Assembly (NCBI RefSeq): GCF_008386235.1
Contig: NZ_CP040671.1
Span: 1,614,001-1,678,000 of the forward strand
Length of the DNA: 64,000 bases
Direction of reading: 5' to 3'
Origin: Thermosynechococcus sp. CL-1
GTDB lineage: Bacteria > Cyanobacteriota > Cyanobacteriia > Thermosynechococcales > Thermosynechococcaceae
Shown here: piece by piece, positions 17,330-25,672 of the stretch
How positions within the stretch are numbered: the first letter of the stretch is position 1
Layout of the letters: each line of letters starts with the position of its first letter
Notes under the pieces: model-generated
The model's input: only the letters and a program-made list of their open reading frames with translations
The model's database searches: none
Told to the model about the DNA's origin: nothing
Translations under genes and position numbers: made by a program

Positions 17330-17359
17330 GGTATTTAGAACAAAGGTATTTAGAACAAA
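17330..17359. repeat. Perfect 15-bp tandem duplication upstream of mrpC
   Basis: GGTATTTAGAACAAA occurs twice in direct succession, starting about 25 bases upstream of the mrpC ATG in its leader. It could be a simple duplication or change the leader RNA. Nothing else marks it as an operator. Confidence 0.85.
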
Positions 17360-17551
17360 CTGTAACATTCTGCTTTGCCGTTACACCTTGCCTGTTGCTA
17401 TAGAACTGCACCGCCGCAACCAACGGTGAGGACCCTTAAGCCCGTCAACCCCCATCTTAACTTTATTCAGATCAATATCAATTCCCTATAGAATAGATTT
17501 TTGTCAATATCAGTGCCACAAACTTTATAATTTAGAAAAATGCTTAACAAT

Positions 17552-17580
17552 TTGCAACATTTGGCAAATAGGTATATATT
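17552..17580 (+). promoter_or_regulatory. Candidate sigma-70-type promoter for ndhD
   Basis: TTGCAA (17552-17557) and TATATT (17575-17580) are separated by 17 bases, about 55 bases upstream of the ndhD ATG. The surrounding 327-bp divergent region is AT-rich and holds two copies of TCAATATCA (near 17472 and 17504) of unknown meaning. Confidence 0.4.
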
Positions 17581-17633
17581 CTTATTCAAATACTTGAACG
17601 AATTACTGGACTCGTCCCTTGGGGGGTTGTCTG

Positions 17634-19235
17634 ATGAATGTCCAATTTCCTTGGCTGACTGTACTAACACTGCTGCCTTTAGGGGCAGCCTTTTTCATTC
17701 CCGTGTTGCCCGACCGTGAGGGGAAGACAGTCCGCTGGTATGCCCTAGCGATCGCACTCCTCGAACTTGGCCTCTCGGCAATGGTTTTCTGGCAGCACTA
17801 CGATGCCCAATCCGCCCAGATCCAAATGGTGGAAACCGTGCCTTGGCTGCCGCAAATCGGCCTGAACTGGTCCCTAGCGGTTGATGGCCTTGCCGTCCCC
17901 CTGATTTTGCTGACGGGTCTGGTCAACACAGTGGCAATCTTTGCGGCTTGGCAAGTAAAGCAGAAGCCGCGTTTATTTTATTTCTTGATGCTGGCGCTCT
18001 ACAGTGCCCAAATTGGCGTCTTTGCCGCCCAAGACCTCATCCTCTTCTTCCTGATTTGGGAATTGGAACTGGTGCCCGTCTATCTACTCATTTCCATCTG
18101 GGGGGGAGCCAAACGCCAATACGCCGCTACAAAATTCATCCTCTACACTGCCGTTGGTTCCCTCTTTATCCTCATTGCTGGCCTAGGGATGGCCTTCTAT
18201 GGGGGTGACTTTACGCTCAGCATGGCGGCCTTGGGTCTCAAGGACTATCCCTTGGCGCTGGAACTGCTGGCCTATGGTGGTTTCCTGATTGCCTTTGGTG
18301 TCAAGCTGCCGATTTTCCCGCTACACACTTGGTTACCCGATGCCCATGGTGAAGCCTCGGCGCCCGTGTCAATGGTGCTGGCAGGCGTGCTCTTGAAAAT
18401 GGGGGGCTATGGCCTGATTCGCTTCAACCTGCAAATGTTGCCGGATGCCCACATCTACTTTGCGCCGGTGCTGATTGCCCTTGGGGTCGTGAATATTGTC
18501 TATGGTGCCCTGACTGCTTTTGGCCAAGAAAACCTGAAGCGGCGGCTGGCCTACTCCTCGATTTCCCACATGGGCTTTGTGCTGCTGGGCATTGGTGCCC
18601 TCAATGGCATTGGTCTGAATGGGGCGATGCTGCAAATGCTTTCCCACGGTTTGATTGCGGCTGTTCTCTTCTTCTTGGCCGGGGTGACCTACGATCGCAC
18701 CCACACATTGGCCATGGAAAAAATGAGCGGGATTGCCCAATCCATGCCGAAAACCTTTGCCCTGTTTACCGCTGCCTCTATGGCCTCCCTGGCGCTGCCC
18801 GGTATGAGTGGTTTTGTCAGTGAACTCACTGTCTTTTTGGGCTTGACCAATAGTGATGCCTACTCCACGAGTTTCAAAGTGGGAGTGATTTTCCTTGCCG
18901 CTGTTGGGGTGATTATTACGCCCGTCTATCTGCTCTCGATGGTGCGCCGTGTCTTTACGGGCAAACAAGCGGGCGATATGTTTGACAAACTGCTGCTGGA
19001 CATCAATCCCCGTGAAACCTTCATTGCCCTGTCCCTGTTGGTGCCGATTATTGCTGTGGGGATGTATCCCAAGCTAGCCACCCAAACCTACGATGTGACC
19101 ACGACAGCGATCGCTAGCCATGTCCATGCGGCTCTGCCGGCGGTAGCGCAGCACCATCTGCCCCTCTATGCCCAACTGACCCAATCCGCCCCCAGCCTAG
19201 TCAGTGAAGCAACTGTTGCCGACAGCACCCTCTAG
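17634..19235 (+). CDS. ndhD: NAD(P)H-quinone oxidoreductase chain 4 (NdhD)
   Basis: NdhD is an antiporter-like, proton-pumping membrane subunit of cyanobacterial NDH-1, in the thylakoid membrane. The 533-residue protein has about 14 helices. Diagnostic motifs are [16 protein letters not shown] (helix 5 Glu), [20 protein letters not shown] (helix 7 Lys and following His) and [16 protein letters not shown]. The start is the ATG at 17634, seven bases after a G-rich stretch; the TTG upstream is less likely. The gene stands alone, without ndhF, divergent from the mrp operon. That fits an NdhD2-type copy of respiratory/cyclic NDH-1 better than the CO2-uptake NdhD3/D4 operons. The isoform is an inference. 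Confidence 0.94.
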   Translation: MNVQFPWLTVLTLLPLGAAFFIPVLPDREGKTVRWYALAIALLELGLSAMVFWQHYDAQSAQIQMVETVPWLPQIGLNWSLAVDGLAVPLILLTGLVNTVAIFAAWQVKQKPRLFYFLMLALYSAQIGVFAAQDLILFFLIWELELVPVYLLISIWGGAKRQYAATKFILYTAVGSLFILIAGLGMAFYGGDFTLSMAALGLKDYPLALELLAYGGFLIAFGVKLPIFPLHTWLPDAHGEASAPVSMVLAGVLLKMGGYGLIRFNLQMLPDAHIYFAPVLIALGVVNIVYGALTAFGQENLKRRLAYSSISHMGFVLLGIGALNGIGLNGAMLQMLSHGLIAAVLFFLAGVTYDRTHTLAMEKMSGIAQSMPKTFALFTAASMASLALPGMSGFVSELTVFLGLTNSDAYSTSFKVGVIFLAAVGVIITPVYLLSMVRRVFTGKQAGDMFDKLLLDINPRETFIALSLLVPIIAVGMYPKLATQTYDVTTTAIASHVHAALPAVAQHHLPLYAQLTQSAPSLVSEATVADSTL

Positions 19236-19362
19236 GGGTGAGGGGTGGGGATGCACCGTCTCCAACTGGCAGTTCAGGGCATTCATTGCTAGAGTGGAGT
19301 AACGGCATTCCTGCCCTTGGGCAGATTGCATAAACTGAATACGGTGATTCAATAAAGGCTCT

Positions 19363-19590
19363 ATGAGTAATCTCGAGAAACAAATTGAACAAGCCCGCGA
19401 GGAAGCCCACAAAATCTGTGATACCGAAGGGGCAACCTCTGGACAGTGTGCCGCCGCTTGGGATGCCCTTGAGGAACTGCAAGCGGAAGCTGCCCACCAA
19501 CGTGCTGAGCAGCAAGATCACAAAACCTCCTTTCAGCAGTACTGTGATGACAACCCTGATGCTGCTGAGTGCCGCATTTACGACGACTAA
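19363..19590 (+). CDS. cp12: CP12 regulatory protein
   Basis: CP12 is a small, largely disordered redox switch. In the dark it binds GAPDH and phosphoribulokinase and shuts down the Calvin cycle. The 75-residue protein shows the two Cys pairs C19/C29 (KICDTEGATSGQCAAAWD) and C61/C70 (QYCDDNPDAAECRIYDD). It also has the central AAWDALEELQAEAAH motif, equivalent to AWD-VEEL, that contacts phosphoribulokinase. The length is typical and all four Cys are kept, so both disulfides can form. It is followed 11 bases later by the fructosamine kinase gene. Confidence 0.96.
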   Translation: MSNLEKQIEQAREEAHKICDTEGATSGQCAAAWDALEELQAEAAHQRAEQQDHKTSFQQYCDDNPDAAECRIYDD

Positions 19591-19601
19591 GGGTTGAGGG
19601 T

Positions 19602-20465
19602 GTGGGTCGCTGGCAACAGTTGTGGGATCAATTTGCCGCAGCGACGGGTCAGCGGCTCCATGAGGGTAAAGCCCTTGCGGTAGGGGGCGGCAGTATCAAC
19701 ACCACCTATGTGTGGCAACATCCTGAGCAAACCCTCTTTGTTAAATTCAATCGCCCTGAACGGCAGTCCATGTTTGCTGCCGAAGCCAATGCCCTGCGGG
19801 CGATCGCCAAGGTTCAAGCGATTCGCGTTCCCCTTCCCCTGCTATGGGGAGTGGTTGAGGACGCGAGTTTTTTAGTGTTGGAATACTTGCCCCTCACCAG
19901 TGCCGGAGATTGGTGGCAAATGGGGGTAGAGCTGGCACAGTTGCACCTCAAGGGCACTGGCGATCGCTATGGCTGGTCGGAAAATAACACCATTGGTGCC
20001 ACTCCTCAAATCAACCCTTGGTCAGACAACTGGGGGGAGTTTTTCCGCGATGCTCGCCTGCGTTATCAGCTGGAGTTGGCTCGCCGTCGGGGTGGACACT
20101 TTCCCAAGGCGGAGAAGCTCCTAGCAGCTATTCCAGAACTCCTGAACCATGAGCCAACCCCTACCCTAGTGCACGGCGATCTCTGGTCGGGAAATGCTGC
20201 CTTTTGTCGTACGGGGGAACCCGTCATTTTCGACCCCGCCAGTTACTATGGCGATCGCGAGGTGGACTTGGCCATGAGTGAACTCTTTGGTGGCTTTCCT
20301 GCGGCCTTTTATGAGGGCTACAACGCCACCTATCCCTTAGCAGTTGGCTATAGGCAACGGAAAACTATCTACAACCTGTACCACATCCTCAATCACTTCA
20401 ATCTCTTTGGCGGCAGTTATGGGACTCAAGCAGAGCAAATGATGGCTGCGATTCTTGACCAATAG
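19602..20465 (+). CDS. Fructosamine kinase family protein
   Basis: This 287-residue cytosolic kinase belongs to the fructosamine/ketosamine-3-kinase family, which phosphorylates sugar adducts on protein lysines so that they fall off. Key features are a glycine-rich loop GGGSINTTYVW, the ATP-contact Lys in LFVKFNRPER, the catalytic HGDLWSGN motif, and the metal-binding Asp in VIFDPASYYGDREVD. The frame could start at 19569 inside CP12. I prefer the GTG at 19602, just after a GAGGG stretch. A repair role against glycation by Calvin-cycle sugars is a reasonable inference next to CP12. Confidence 0.9.
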   Translation: MGRWQQLWDQFAAATGQRLHEGKALAVGGGSINTTYVWQHPEQTLFVKFNRPERQSMFAAEANALRAIAKVQAIRVPLPLLWGVVEDASFLVLEYLPLTSAGDWWQMGVELAQLHLKGTGDRYGWSENNTIGATPQINPWSDNWGEFFRDARLRYQLELARRRGGHFPKAEKLLAAIPELLNHEPTPTLVHGDLWSGNAAFCRTGEPVIFDPASYYGDREVDLAMSELFGGFPAAFYEGYNATYPLAVGYRQRKTIYNLYHILNHFNLFGGSYGTQAEQMMAAILDQ

Positions 20466-20467
20466 AC

Positions 20468-20496
20468 GCTTACCAAGCAATTCTTAGTCGGTAAGC
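20468..20496. terminator. Hairpin between convergent genes
   Basis: GCTTACC (20468-20474) and GGTAAGC (20490-20496) can form a 7-bp stem with a 15-base loop, between the convergent fructosamine kinase and DUF4388 genes. A third GGTAAGC lies at 20515. No strong T run follows, so termination is only a possibility. Confidence 0.3.
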
Positions 20497-20549
20497 CTAT
20501 GCTCCACAACTTTAGGTAAGCATCGGAAGGATGTCATGAAAGGGAACAC

Positions 20550-21431
20550 TTAATTATCTTTTGCTTTGTTTCTCAAAAAGCTAACAATTCCATTAAGGAA
20601 GGAATAACTCAATTCGGCGCCAGCCCTATTATCACTTTCCCTATTGGACAAGCCTAGGTCAATCTGCTTAGGAAAGGTAGTTGCTGGCGGAGGAGAAATG
20701 CTAATGATTTCTTCTACTAAGCCCATCACTATAAAACAAAAACAGATTTTTTGAATCTCTAAGATGGGCAAGCCTAGCGTGTTAGCAATCTCTTGAATTG
20801 TTGTTGTGCCATCAATTTGCTCCCATACCTGCCACTCCTTTGCGCTTAACTGCACAGAGGGTGGCTCATGAACTAAAGCGACAATCGTCGAGCTCTCCGA
20901 GGGCAATTTATCCATCAAGGATGTCCAGTCGCGTAATAAACGCAGACCTGCTAGGGTAATCGCTTGGGGTGAAGCACTCAGACCGGTCATTTCAGAAAAC
21001 GGCAGGGGATGACGGCCATCAAACTCGAAATAGCCTTCTTCAAGGCTAAACAGGTAAGGAACAGGCGTCAGCACTTGATGCCTGAATAGTAAACTAAGTT
21101 GCTGTGTGTCCAAGATTCCTTGGGATTTTAGGAAAATCCCCAAGGGTACATTTTGAGAATATCGGTCCATCACTCGTTGAATGGTCAAAGGGTGTAATAA
21201 TTTCCGCTGCTCAATCAATTGCCACAAACCTTGTTGGTTGAGTGTAGTGGTTGCTGCTACCACGTTTCCATAACGAAAAAAGAGGTAGTACTCTTGCGAT
21301 TGCGGTAGCACGGTTAAAATGTTTGGCATATTGATCAACTTTATGGAGAGGCATCCTGTACGCTGCCCTTGTTCCAACAACCGAAAAACCTCTCCTAGCG
21401 AAAATTCTGAAAAGTAACCGCTAATTTTCAT
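20550..21431 (-). CDS. DUF4388 domain protein, last gene of the globin/GTPase operon
   Basis: A 293-residue soluble protein. It starts with the DUF4388 signature (MKISGYFSEFSLGEVFRLLE, then TGCLSIKL), the domain found in PatA-type regulators and in motility regulators of cyanobacteria and myxobacteria. A second helical part follows (residues 90-135), and then a winged-helix-like region near 195-240 (SAKEWQVWEQIDGTTTIQEI). It lies 22 bases after the GTPase gene. DUF4388 proteins are thought to act as adaptors or effectors in signalling. A role downstream of the GTPase is an inference from the operon. Confidence 0.82.
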   Translation of the reverse strand: MKISGYFSEFSLGEVFRLLEQGQRTGCLSIKLINMPNILTVLPQSQEYYLFFRYGNVVAATTTLNQQGLWQLIEQRKLLHPLTIQRVMDRYSQNVPLGIFLKSQGILDTQQLSLLFRHQVLTPVPYLFSLEEGYFEFDGRHPLPFSEMTGLSASPQAITLAGLRLLRDWTSLMDKLPSESSTIVALVHEPPSVQLSAKEWQVWEQIDGTTTIQEIANTLGLPILEIQKICFCFIVMGLVEEIISISPPPATTFPKQIDLGLSNRESDNRAGAELSYSFLNGIVSFLRNKAKDN

Positions 21432-21453
21432 GGGAATCTCCTCTTGAATTCAA

Positions 21454-22044
21454 TCACTCAAGTTGTTGTCTTTTGACTGTAGCGGTGGCATCCGGAGAAG
21501 TGATTGGTCTAGCTTGGAATCGGACATATTCTTGAATAACTGTTGTCAACGCTGTGGCAACCGAAAAACGATCCAAGCTATTCACAGATATCATTGGTGG
21601 TCGTCTTTGGGGATCTAAATAGCCAAGGGCAACCCCAATTTCTTCCACCGGCCAAGCGTCAGGATGATCAGCATGACTGCAGCCGATGACCATGGGTATC
21701 TGAGTGCGGTGGCGCATGAAAGCAGCGATGCGCCGAGCCATCCGAAAGTCTTGGGGACGATGGGAACTCACTAGCAAAATGAAAGCGTGGGCTTTGCGAA
21801 TAAGAATGTCCCACATGAAATCAAAGCGCTCTTGGCCAGGAGTACCGTAGAGATGAAGTGCCTTATCAGCACTAAACTGTAAGCGCCCAAAATCCATCGC
21901 TACTGTTGTTGTTGGCTTCAGATCAGCAACATGATCACTAGCTTTGCGATCTGTGTCTACAGCCTCAATTTCGCTAATTTTGCGAATAAATGTAGATTTG
22001 CCAGCGCCTACTGCACCGGTCACTACGATTCGCATAATTTCCAT
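21454..22044 (-). CDS. Small Ras-like GTPase of the MglA/CvnD type
   Basis: A 196-residue G-domain protein. The P loop GAVGAGKSTF (G1) is intact. The switch II region is LYGTPGQERFDFMWD, with Tyr-Gly-Thr-Pro-Gly as in bacterial MglA and actinobacterial CvnD proteins. The G4 position reads VIGCSHADHPD in place of the usual (N/T)KxD, so guanine specificity may be altered. It lies 17 bases after the roadblock gene. In MglA/MglB pairs the roadblock protein is the GTPase-activating partner and the pair sets cell polarity and pilus-driven motility. Here the pairing is seen, while a polarity role is inferred. Confidence 0.88.
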   Translation of the reverse strand: MEIMRIVVTGAVGAGKSTFIRKISEIEAVDTDRKASDHVADLKPTTTVAMDFGRLQFSADKALHLYGTPGQERFDFMWDILIRKAHAFILLVSSHRPQDFRMARRIAAFMRHRTQIPMVIGCSHADHPDAWPVEEIGVALGYLDPQRRPPMISVNSLDRFSVATALTTVIQEYVRFQARPITSPDATATVKRQQLE

Positions 22045-22061
22045 TGGGTAGTGACCTCAGG

Positions 22062-22457
22062 CTAGAGACTAACAGTTGGACTCACACTAACGAGTTGTTG
22101 TTGCAAATCGGCAATAACGTTCTTAATCTCAAGATTGATAATCCCCAGCTTGGCTGAAGCATCGGCAAGAACCAGTAAAACTGCATCTTCGGTGCAGCTA
22201 GTCAGGATGCCATAGCCACTGTTGCCTTCCACCAAAATTCGCTCAATTTGTCCTCGACTCAGTTCCCGCCCAATCCGCTCACCTAAGGAGAGCATGGCTG
22301 CTGACATGGCGGCAACACGCTCTTCATCCATGCCGCTAGGCAAGACAGCGGCAAGCGTCAGGCCATCCGGAGAAACCAGAGCTGCCCCTTGAACATTGCT
22401 GGCAGTGGCTACAAAATTTTGCAGAATTGCTTCAATTTTGACGGCGTTAATGGCCAT
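22062..22457 (-). CDS. Roadblock/LC7 domain protein (MglB-like)
   Basis: A 131-residue roadblock/LC7 fold protein, starting at the ATG at 22457 (MAINAVKIEAILQNFV) with GGGGGT upstream. The longer frame is unlikely. The core VQGAALVSPDGLTLAAVLPS followed by ERVAAMSAAMLSLGERI is typical. These dimeric proteins regulate small GTPases, and the partner is encoded 17 bases downstream. The globin is encoded immediately upstream, so this protein could link heme sensing to the GTPase. Confidence 0.9.
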   Translation of the reverse strand: MAINAVKIEAILQNFVATASNVQGAALVSPDGLTLAAVLPSGMDEERVAAMSAAMLSLGERIGRELSRGQIERILVEGNSGYGILTSCTEDAVLLVLADASAKLGIINLEIKNVIADLQQQLVSVSPTVSL

Positions 22458-22536
22458 TTTACCCCCTAGCCCAAAATAAATCGAATAAATGATGGCAAGA
22501 GCAAATAGATACCAATGAAGATAAAGAAGAGAATTG

Positions 22537-23091
22537 CTACATCGCGGTTGCCCCTTGAGCAATTAAACGTTGAAAGAGCGCTTGTGTCCATCCGGTCTCT
22601 TGAAGAACTGCTTGGGAAGAGACTTCAAAGTAGGCCTGCTCAATAAAGGCAAGGTCAATCATGCAAATTTTGCTTAAGGCATCCCCAAGAGCCTCCGATT
22701 GATTATCTTGGCGCAGTTTTTGCCGTAGAGCGTTGACTACAACTGCCATGGCTGGTACAACATGCTGGGGTCCAATCCCAACCTTGACATGGATAAGTCC
22801 AATTCTCCAACGGCGTTCAGCGTAGCTTTTTCCCCACTGATCCATGCCAGTAAACATCTCGTAAAACCATTCCACAAACGTTTGTTTGAGGCGATGAACT
22901 CGCCCTTCGGTAGCGTTGAGAATGGCATTCATCTCTTCATCTTTGCCAAGGTAATCATAAAAGACATCTGCCATGGCGGGGGCAACTTCCTTACCCCAAG
23001 GTGCTGCTTGGGCAAGCACCGATTTGTCTTCTTCCGTCAACTGCACACGGCGAGTCATAGTTGCCATGAAGGCGGTTGGATCGATAGCCAT
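22537..23091 (-). CDS. Protoglobin-like heme sensor globin (single domain)
   Basis: A 184-residue protein of the protoglobin/globin-coupled-sensor fold. The proximal heme ligand is H101 in RRWRIGLIHVKVGIGP, matching the IGL-H signature of sensor globins. The PWGKEVAP and FYDYLGKDEEMNAIL segments fit the Z/A and B/C helices. No output domain is fused, so it must signal to a partner. The downstream roadblock and GTPase genes are obvious candidates, 79 bases away on the same strand. I take the ATG at 23091; a TTG 15 codons upstream is possible. Oxygen or NO sensing is an inference. Confidence 0.84.
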   Translation of the reverse strand: MAIDPTAFMATMTRRVQLTEEDKSVLAQAAPWGKEVAPAMADVFYDYLGKDEEMNAILNATEGRVHRLKQTFVEWFYEMFTGMDQWGKSYAERRWRIGLIHVKVGIGPQHVVPAMAVVVNALRQKLRQDNQSEALGDALSKICMIDLAFIEQAYFEVSSQAVLQETGWTQALFQRLIAQGATAM

Positions 23092-23288
23092 TGGACTTTT
23101 GATTTCAATACTAAGATGACGTGAAATTTCCGACAAAAGGCTAGCACCTTTCTTGAGGCCTGTAAATACCCTGTCGCTTCTAACTGGATTCTCAAAATTG
23201 TTGGATTCTGGCCATCGGGGCGCTGTTACCTTGGTGATGGGGTATGGTGGAGTACAGGGTTGATTTACTGTTTGCGGAGTTCCTTTCT

Positions 23289-23936
23289 ATGGCCGATGGC
23301 AAACTGCCACCCACAAATGCTTCTACCCCTGAATCCATGAGAGCCAAGGCCGAAAAGACGACAGAACCCTGGTGGCTGGAGATGGCCAAAACCTTGGGTC
23401 TGGCTGCTCTCTTGGCCTTTGGTATTCGTACCTTTGTGGCAGAAGCGCGCTATATTCCCACCGGCTCGATGGAAGAAACCCTGCTGATTAACGATCGCCT
23501 GATTATTGAAAAGATCAGCTACTATTTCCATGCTCCCCATCGCGGCGACATTATTGTTTTCAATCCAACTCCGGCCTTGCAACAGGCAGGCTTTCGTGAT
23601 GCCTTTATCAAGCGGGTGGTGGGCTTGCCTGGGGATCGCGTGGAACTCCGCCAAGGGCGCGTCTATATCAACAATCAACCCCTACCCGAACCCTATCTAG
23701 CTCCCTCGACATTGACCTCCGTCGATACCTGTGCCGGTATTCAGCCCTATCTGGCTCAACCGCAGGTGATTCCTGCCAACAGTTACTTGGTCTTGGGGGA
23801 TAACCGCAATAACAGCTTTGATGGCCGCTGCTGGGGCGTGGTACCGCGCAATTACATTATTGGTCGTGCGGCGATTCGCTTTTGGCCCCCCGATCGTTGG
23901 GGGTTGATTACCGATCCCAAGGAACCGCAACAGTGA
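23289..23936 (+). CDS. lepB: Signal peptidase I
   Basis: This membrane-bound serine protease removes signal peptides from exported proteins. One N-terminal membrane anchor (residues about 30-52) is followed by the catalytic Ser in [11 protein letters not shown] and the catalytic Lys in [11 protein letters not shown]. The C-terminal signature [13 protein letters not shown] follows. I take the ATG at 23289 (MADGKLPP); an ATG at 23244 would add 15 residues with no family match. The stop overlaps the GTG of the next gene. Confidence 0.94.
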   Translation: MADGKLPPTNASTPESMRAKAEKTTEPWWLEMAKTLGLAALLAFGIRTFVAEARYIPTGSMEETLLINDRLIIEKISYYFHAPHRGDIIVFNPTPALQQAGFRDAFIKRVVGLPGDRVELRQGRVYINNQPLPEPYLAPSTLTSVDTCAGIQPYLAQPQVIPANSYLVLGDNRNNSFDGRCWGVVPRNYIIGRAAIRFWPPDRWGLITDPKEPQQ

Positions 23937-25672
23937 GGCAAACCCTGCGCACCGAGGTACTCGTTGTGGGTGGTGGCACAGGGGGGGTAGCTGCTGCCTT
24001 AACGGCGGCTCGCATGGGAGCACAAACGGTGCTGGTCAGTGAAACCCCTTGGCTAGGGGGCATGCTCACGAGTGCTGGGGTGGCTGCGCCCGATGGCAAT
24101 GAACTCATGGCGTGGCAAACCGGGCTGTGGGGCGAGTTTCTGCGGGCGATCGCCCAGCGACAGCCGGGGGGGTTAGATCATGCTTGGGTGAGTTTCTTTA
24201 CCTTTGAGCCAAAGGTCGCCGCTGATCTTTTTGCCGAGTGGGTCAAGGCAACCCCCAACCTGACGTGGCTTGTTGGTGAAGTTCCCCAAGCGGTTTTGCG
24301 CCAAGGCGATCGCATCCTCGGGGTGGAATTGACCACCCTCACCCTCCATGCCCAAATCACCATTGACGCCACAGAACTCGGCGATCTCCTTGCCTTGGGG
24401 GAAATTCCTCATCGCTGGGGCTGGGAGTGGCAGGCAGACACCGAAGAACCCTCCGCACCGTCAGCCCCCACAGCCTTGACTCAAACCTATTCCGTTCAAG
24501 CCCCCACATGGATTGTGGTTCTACAGGACTATGGTGAGGGTGCCACTGCCCCAGAAATTCCCCCTTCCCCCCTTTGGGATGAGCACAAGTTTAACGGTGC
24601 TTGGGCAGGCTATGACCCGCTGCACTTTCTCAACTATGGCCGCCTGCCGGGAAACCGCTTTATGCTCAACTGGCCGCAGCAGGGGAATGACTATGGCGTG
24701 GGTCTGGAACGGCTGATTGGCTCTGCCCAAGAGCGACAGGCCTTTTGCCAAGAGGCGCGCTGGCACGCCCAAGATTTTGCCCGTTATGTGCAGCAACAGT
24801 TGGGTCGCCGCTATGGTTTAGCGGAGGATACCTTTCCCCAATTCCCCAGACAGCTAGGGGGGGGAGCCTATGCCCTCCATCCCTATTACCGCGAAAGTCG
24901 TCGCCTGATGGGTGTCACCACAATTCACGAGCAGGATATTCTCCCCAGTGCGCCACCGCCCGTTGATGCCCAAGGTCACTACACTGGCATTGCCATCGGC
25001 AACTATCCGAACGATCACCACTATCCGGGGATGGAACTCCCCCTGATGCCTAAGTCCATCCGTTGGGGCGGTCGTTGGACGGGAACGCCCTTCGTGATTG
25101 CCTATACGTCGTTGATTCCCCAGAGGGTAGAGGGCTTTCTAGTGGCAGAGAAAAATATCTCGGTGACCCATATTGCCAATGGTGCCACCCGCTTGCAACC
25201 GCTGGTGATGGGCATTGGGCAGGGGGCAGGGTGGTTAGCCGCCACAGCCATTCGCCAAGGGAAATCGCTGCATCAACTGGTGGGCACCCTTGATCTGAAG
25301 CCCCTGATTCAGGAGTGCCGACAGGCAATCTTTCCCTTCTTTAACCTGCCGCCGCAACATCCCGAATGGGAAGCTTGGCAACTCCAGACATTAAACACCT
25401 TTGATCCCACAATCCCCCTACCCCCAGAAGTGGCGATCGCCCAACCGACACCCATGATCGTGAGCGCCGGCATGCAAACGGTTAGCGGCGAATTTGTGAA
25501 ACTAGGGGAACAGGCGTATCAACTCCGCACGGATCAGTGGTCTTGGCCTTTGGTGACACTCCACCCCACCGTCAACGAGCAACTGCAAACCTATCAAAGT
25601 GGGCAGCGAATCACAGTAACGGGGTTTATGAACCCCTATGCCCCTTGGATGCGGGTGGCGTGCGTGGCCTAA
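23933..25672 (+). CDS. FAD-dependent oxidoreductase
   Basis: A 579-residue flavoprotein of the FAD-dependent oxidoreductase family (PF12831-like). The Rossmann motif [21 protein letters not shown] sits near the N-terminus, and GGMLTSAGV follows as the second FAD contact. [15 protein letters not shown] segment near residue 440 is the C-terminal FAD motif. The substrate is unknown. The GTG start overlaps the lepB TGA (GTGA), so translation is coupled to lepB. The stop overlaps that of the convergent acetolactate synthase gene by three bases. Confidence 0.82.
   Translation: MRQTLRTEVLVVGGGTGGVAAALTAARMGAQTVLVSETPWLGGMLTSAGVAAPDGNELMAWQTGLWGEFLRAIAQRQPGGLDHAWVSFFTFEPKVAADLFAEWVKATPNLTWLVGEVPQAVLRQGDRILGVELTTLTLHAQITIDATELGDLLALGEIPHRWGWEWQADTEEPSAPSAPTALTQTYSVQAPTWIVVLQDYGEGATAPEIPPSPLWDEHKFNGAWAGYDPLHFLNYGRLPGNRFMLNWPQQGNDYGVGLERLIGSAQERQAFCQEARWHAQDFARYVQQQLGRRYGLAEDTFPQFPRQLGGGAYALHPYYRESRRLMGVTTIHEQDILPSAPPPVDAQGHYTGIAIGNYPNDHHYPGMELPLMPKSIRWGGRWTGTPFVIAYTSLIPQRVEGFLVAEKNISVTHIANGATRLQPLVMGIGQGAGWLAATAIRQGKSLHQLVGTLDLKPLIQECRQAIFPFFNLPPQHPEWEAWQLQTLNTFDPTIPLPPEVAIAQPTPMIVSAGMQTVSGEFVKLGEQAYQLRTDQWSWPLVTLHPTVNEQLQTYQSGQRITVTGFMNPYAPWMRVACVA

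Noticed and set aside
18369-18968. A 199-codon minus-strand frame in ndhD
   Set aside because: Composition is rich in Gly, His and Gln as expected for an antisense shadow; ndhD is clearly the gene.
20468-20521. Three copies of GGTAAGC/GCTTACC as a protein-binding array
   Set aside because: Only a simple hairpin plus one extra copy in a short convergent spacer; no regular spacing or link to a promoter.
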